A DNA stretch of 15,412 nt. It comes from Dehalococcoidia bacterium UBA2158. Lineage in GTDB: Bacteria > Chloroflexota > Dehalococcoidia > Lucifugimonadales > UBA3495. Shown in pieces: positions 13,019-15,412 of the stretch. The DNA is taken from positions 1-15,412 of the forward strand of contig DCWQ01000061.1 of NCBI GenBank assembly GCA_002328185.1. Direction: 5' to 3'. How positions within the stretch are numbered: position 1 is the first letter of the stretch; each line of letters starts with the position of its first letter. Both the position numbers and the translations under genes were made by a program. A model generated the notes under the pieces. The model saw nothing but the letters and a program-made list of their open reading frames with translations. It was not told where the DNA came from and ran no database searches.

Positions 13019-14188
13019 TTAAACGCTCACCTTCTGGGCCTTGAAGGTCGGAATGACTTCCTTGGCGAACCGGGTAATCTGGTCTTTGAACTGGGCCTTG
13101 GTCTCGCCCATGGGAAAGCCGATCATCACCTGCTCTACGCCGGGGTACTTCGCCTCGATCTCCCTGAGGTAGGAGATCGTTGACTCAGAGTCGCCGGCGA
13201 ACCAGGCTTTCTTGTCCAGCGTCTCGCGGAAGTCAACGCCCGCCGCGATATGGCGGGCCACGCCGCCGGGACCCACCTCTTTCATCTGCTCGTCGGTATA
13301 CCGGAGCATACCCAGGGGAGCGGCGAACTTGACGTGCTCTTCGAAGAGAGGTTCCAGCGCCTTCTCGGCCTTGGCCGTGGTGTCGTCTAGGTACGCCCAC
13401 AGGCCAAGGCCGAGGTTGCCGCCCAGGGGCAGGTCACGGCCATACCTGGCGTTGGCTTCCTGGAACTTGTGCATGTACTCGTCCACGTAGTCGGCGTGGG
13501 TGCCCAGAATCAGGCCCTTGATACCGTGCTTGGCCATGAAGTCCATGCCCCGGTCACTGCCTGACACCACGGGCTGCCAGGTCTCCACAGGGTTCACTGG
13601 GCGCGGCACCACGGTGATATCTTTCAAGGTGTAGCCCCGGTAGGGGACCTCTGGCGGGATGGTGTAATGCTTGCCCTTGTGGGAGAAGGACTCCTCGTTG
13701 AAGGCCTTCATGATGATCTCGTACTGTTCTTCGAATAGCTCCCGGTTGGCGTCGGGGTCCAAAAGAGGCGCGCCGAAGCTCTCGATCTCGCGGGTGTGAT
13801 ACCCCCGTCCGATGCCAAAGATAACCCTGCCGCCGGTTAGAATGTCGACCATCGCAAAGTCTTCGGCCAGACGGATGGGGTGCCACATGGGCAGGATGTT
13901 GAACCCACAGCCAAATTTCAGGTTCTTGGTGAACCGGCACAGGTATTGGCTCAGGATCAAGAGATTGGGGATACACTCGTAGCCTTCCCTTTGGAAGTGG
14001 TGCTCGGCCATCCACAGAACGTCGTATCCCAGTTTGTCCATCAAAATGGCCGAATCTTTGGCGATCCCAAACGCTTCGGCCAGGCGGTCGTTGGAGTACC
14101 AACGGTCGTCGTGGGGGGTGCCGTTGAAGCCGATCCCTTCCCCTTCCAAAACGTGTCCAGCGTACAGAGCAGAGAATTGTGTGATCAA
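13019..14188 (-). CDS. LLM-class flavin-dependent monooxygenase (luciferase alpha-like)
   Basis: 389 residues of the bacterial-luciferase superfamily. Seen: the EHHF motif at 62-65 (WMAEHHF) typical of the FMN branch with LuxA, FGCGFNILPMWHPIRLAED, MVDILTGGRVIFGIGRGYHTREIESFG, the FNEESFSHKGKHYTIPP stretch, VPRPVNP, and a C-terminal domain ending in GFPMGETKAQFKDQI. It likely uses FMNH2 and oxygen to oxidise a small organic substrate; a separate flavin reductase would be needed and is not in the window. The frame is open to a TTG at 14272, but TTG at 14188 has GGAGGA (complement of 14196-14201) seven bases upstream and gives the N-terminus MITQFSALYAG expected for the family, so I choose it. 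Divergent from the dehydrogenase gene at 14437. Confidence 0.92.
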   Translation of the reverse strand: MITQFSALYAGHVLEGEGIGFNGTPHDDRWYSNDRLAEAFGIAKDSAILMDKLGYDVLWMAEHHFQREGYECIPNLLILSQYLCRFTKNLKFGCGFNILPMWHPIRLAEDFAMVDILTGGRVIFGIGRGYHTREIESFGAPLLDPDANRELFEEQYEIIMKAFNEESFSHKGKHYTIPPEVPYRGYTLKDITVVPRPVNPVETWQPVVSGSDRGMDFMAKHGIKGLILGTHADYVDEYMHKFQEANARYGRDLPLGGNLGLGLWAYLDDTTAKAEKALEPLFEEHVKFAAPLGMLRYTDEQMKEVGPGGVARHIAAGVDFRETLDKKAWFAGDSESTISYLREIEAKYPGVEQVMIGFPMGETKAQFKDQITRFAKEVIPTFKAQKVSV

Positions 14189-14312
14189 GGTTCTATCCTC
14201 CGGGCGGCCGGCATGCGGCCAGTTTCTGTTGACGGTATCGTACGCCTGTCCCAGGAACTCTCTAATACCCAACAGCCCTCATTTGAGGGGGCCGATTGGC
14301 TCTAATGGCCGG

Positions 14313-14341
14313 TTTCGCCGGAGGTGCGCCGAGTATATAAT
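14313..14341 (+). promoter_or_regulatory. Candidate promoter for the dehydrogenase gene
   Basis: TATAAT at 14336-14341 (within TATATAAT) with a weak TTTCGC 17 bases upstream (14313-14318), placed in the gap between divergent genes. The leader would be about 90 bases. Sequence evidence only. Confidence 0.3.
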
Positions 14342-14436
14342 CCGCCACAATAGCAGCAGGCGATACGTACCCGTGTCGGGCCGCCCGCCGGCTACATCCA
14401 CGTTAGTCGAAAATTTGTAAAACCAAGGAGACTCAG

Positions 14437-15384
14437 ATGGAAACCGTAGGATTTATCGGGTTGGGAAATATGGGCGGTGGTATGGCGGGAAATATTCAGA
14501 ATGCAGGATACCCATTGGTCATTCATGACATCAACGAGGGAGCAACTCGGCCGTTCTTGGAGGCCGGGGCCCATCTGGCCAGCTCGCCGGCCGACGTGGC
14601 CAGCCAGTGCGACGTGACCTTCACATCGTTGCCTGGGCCCAGGGAGGTTGAGGCCGTTGCCGTTGGTCTGGAAGGGGTCTTGGAGGGCGCCAAGCCCGGT
14701 TCGGTGTACATAGACCTTTCAACCAGCCGGCCAACCCTGATCCGTGAGTTGGAGCCAAAGTTCCGGGAGAAGGGAATACACGTTCTGGACGCGCCGGTAA
14801 GCGGAGGGAAGTCTGGGGCCCAAAGCCGGAACTTGGCCGTGATGGTCGGGGGTGATAAAGAGGTGTTCGATCGTGTCAAACCACTGTTGGACGCATTTGG
14901 CGACAAAGTCTTCTATGCCGGAGAGATCGGGGCCGGGTCGGTGGCGAAATTGGTCCACAATATGATCGGCCACGGCGTCCGGCAGGCCATAGCCGAGGGT
15001 ATGACACTGGGCGTGAAGGCCGGTGTCGATACCGAAGCCCTTTGGCAGTGCATCCGCCGGGGTTCACTGGGCCGCATGAATGTCCTGCACGAGGGATTTG
15101 TCCGCACCGTGTTCAAGGGGGAGTACGAGCCCGCAGGGTTCGCTCTGAACCTGGCCCGGAAAGACATCGGCCTGGCCACTGAGCTGGCCAAAGAGTTCAA
15201 CGTCCCGATGCCAATAGCCAACCTTTCCGAGCAATTGGCGATACAGGCCGTGAACCGAGGTTGGGGTAACCATGACAGTACGGTAGTTGTCCGACTCCAA
15301 GAGGAGATGGCAGACGTAGAGATCAGGGCTGATGTGGACGTGGCCAAGGCGGCGAGGTTCATATCGACTCACCCCGACGAATAG
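14437..15384 (+). CDS. NAD(P)-dependent 3-hydroxyisobutyrate dehydrogenase-family oxidoreductase
   Basis: A 315-residue beta-hydroxyacid dehydrogenase (HIBADH/tartronate-semialdehyde reductase/GarR family). Seen: Rossmann motif GFIGLGNMGGGMAGN (5-19), TSLPGP, the substrate-binding DAPVSGGKSGA block, and the catalytic Lys171 in GAGSVAKLVHN, followed by the all-alpha C-terminal domain with the GF.L.L..KDI.LA motif (GFALNLARKDIGLA). The loop after beta-2 reads HDIN, with Asp at the position that usually favours NAD over NADP. The ATG is supported by AAGGAG six bases upstream. Length is slightly above the usual ~295 because of a C-terminal tail (VEIRADVDVAKAARF). It probably oxidises a 3-hydroxy acid to a semialdehyde. 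Neighbouring aldolase-like and monooxygenase genes fit organic-acid catabolism, but a joint pathway is inference. Confidence 0.93.
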   Translation: METVGFIGLGNMGGGMAGNIQNAGYPLVIHDINEGATRPFLEAGAHLASSPADVASQCDVTFTSLPGPREVEAVAVGLEGVLEGAKPGSVYIDLSTSRPTLIRELEPKFREKGIHVLDAPVSGGKSGAQSRNLAVMVGGDKEVFDRVKPLLDAFGDKVFYAGEIGAGSVAKLVHNMIGHGVRQAIAEGMTLGVKAGVDTEALWQCIRRGSLGRMNVLHEGFVRTVFKGEYEPAGFALNLARKDIGLATELAKEFNVPMPIANLSEQLAIQAVNRGWGNHDSTVVVRLQEEMADVEIRADVDVAKAARFISTHPDE

Positions 15385-15412
15385 GCAGGGACCAGTAAAC
15401 AAAAAAACCGGC

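Noticed and set aside
14189..14272. N-terminal extension of the luciferase-like protein to the TTG at 14272
   Set aside because: The inner TTG at 14188 has GGAGGA seven bases upstream and gives the N-terminus expected for the family.
1..15412. CRISPR array, tRNA, rRNA or transposase gene
   Set aside because: No regularly spaced repeats, no cloverleaf or rRNA-like stretch, and no frame with transposase motifs was found by reading both strands.

Overview
The window is about 15.4 kb of GC-rich bacterial DNA, densely coding on both strands. It holds fourteen intact or edge-cut genes plus one apparently frameshifted lipoprotein gene. No gap between genes exceeds about 250 bases. No rRNA, tRNA, CRISPR array, transposase or phage gene was seen. 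Two luciferase-like flavin/F420 oxidoreductases, an HpcH-type aldolase-fold protein, a thiolase with its DUF35 partner, a CoA ligase, frequent TTG starts and several small palindromic intergenic repeats together suggest an uncultured Chloroflexota lineage such as SAR202/Dehalococcoidia. That placement is inference from gene content, not a phylogenetic result.

Left part (1-2446, + strand): the 3' end of purH, a family-2 glycosyltransferase and an SDR oxidoreductase lie about 30 bases apart, like an operon. They end at a perfect 18-bp hairpin, which also faces the end of a convergent minus-strand gene (2465-3277). That gene encodes an unrecognised protein made of two copies of one domain carrying an FDCF...PHYHYGP motif.

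Middle (3278-6253): a lipoprotein/lamin-tail gene broken at a run of five T is followed by an LLM-class oxidoreductase. A minus-strand gamma-carbonic-anhydrase gene comes next, flanked by two inverted copies of a roughly 80-bp repeat, and then a small unrecognised minus-strand gene.

Right of centre (6254-10206): a minus-strand pair, DUF35 Zn-ribbon/OB protein and thiolase, is divergent from a plus-strand acyl-CoA ligase. These three could act together in CoA-thioester metabolism. An EVE-domain gene follows the ligase.

Right part (10207-15412): a repeat precedes a stand-alone tandem SagB/ThcOx-like flavoprotein. Then come an HpcH/HpaI-fold gene lacking the usual catalytic His, a second luciferase-like monooxygenase (both minus strand), and a divergent 3-hydroxyisobutyrate-dehydrogenase-type gene. 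The enzyme mix is typical of organic-acid catabolism, but no single pathway can be named. Six genes appear to start at TTG, and five of those have a clear Shine-Dalgarno sequence at good spacing, which led me to revise several starts. The most unusual items are the duplicated HYHYGP protein, the lipoprotein frameshift, the active-site substitutions in the aldolase-like protein and the CoA ligase, and the inverted repeats around the carbonic anhydrase.
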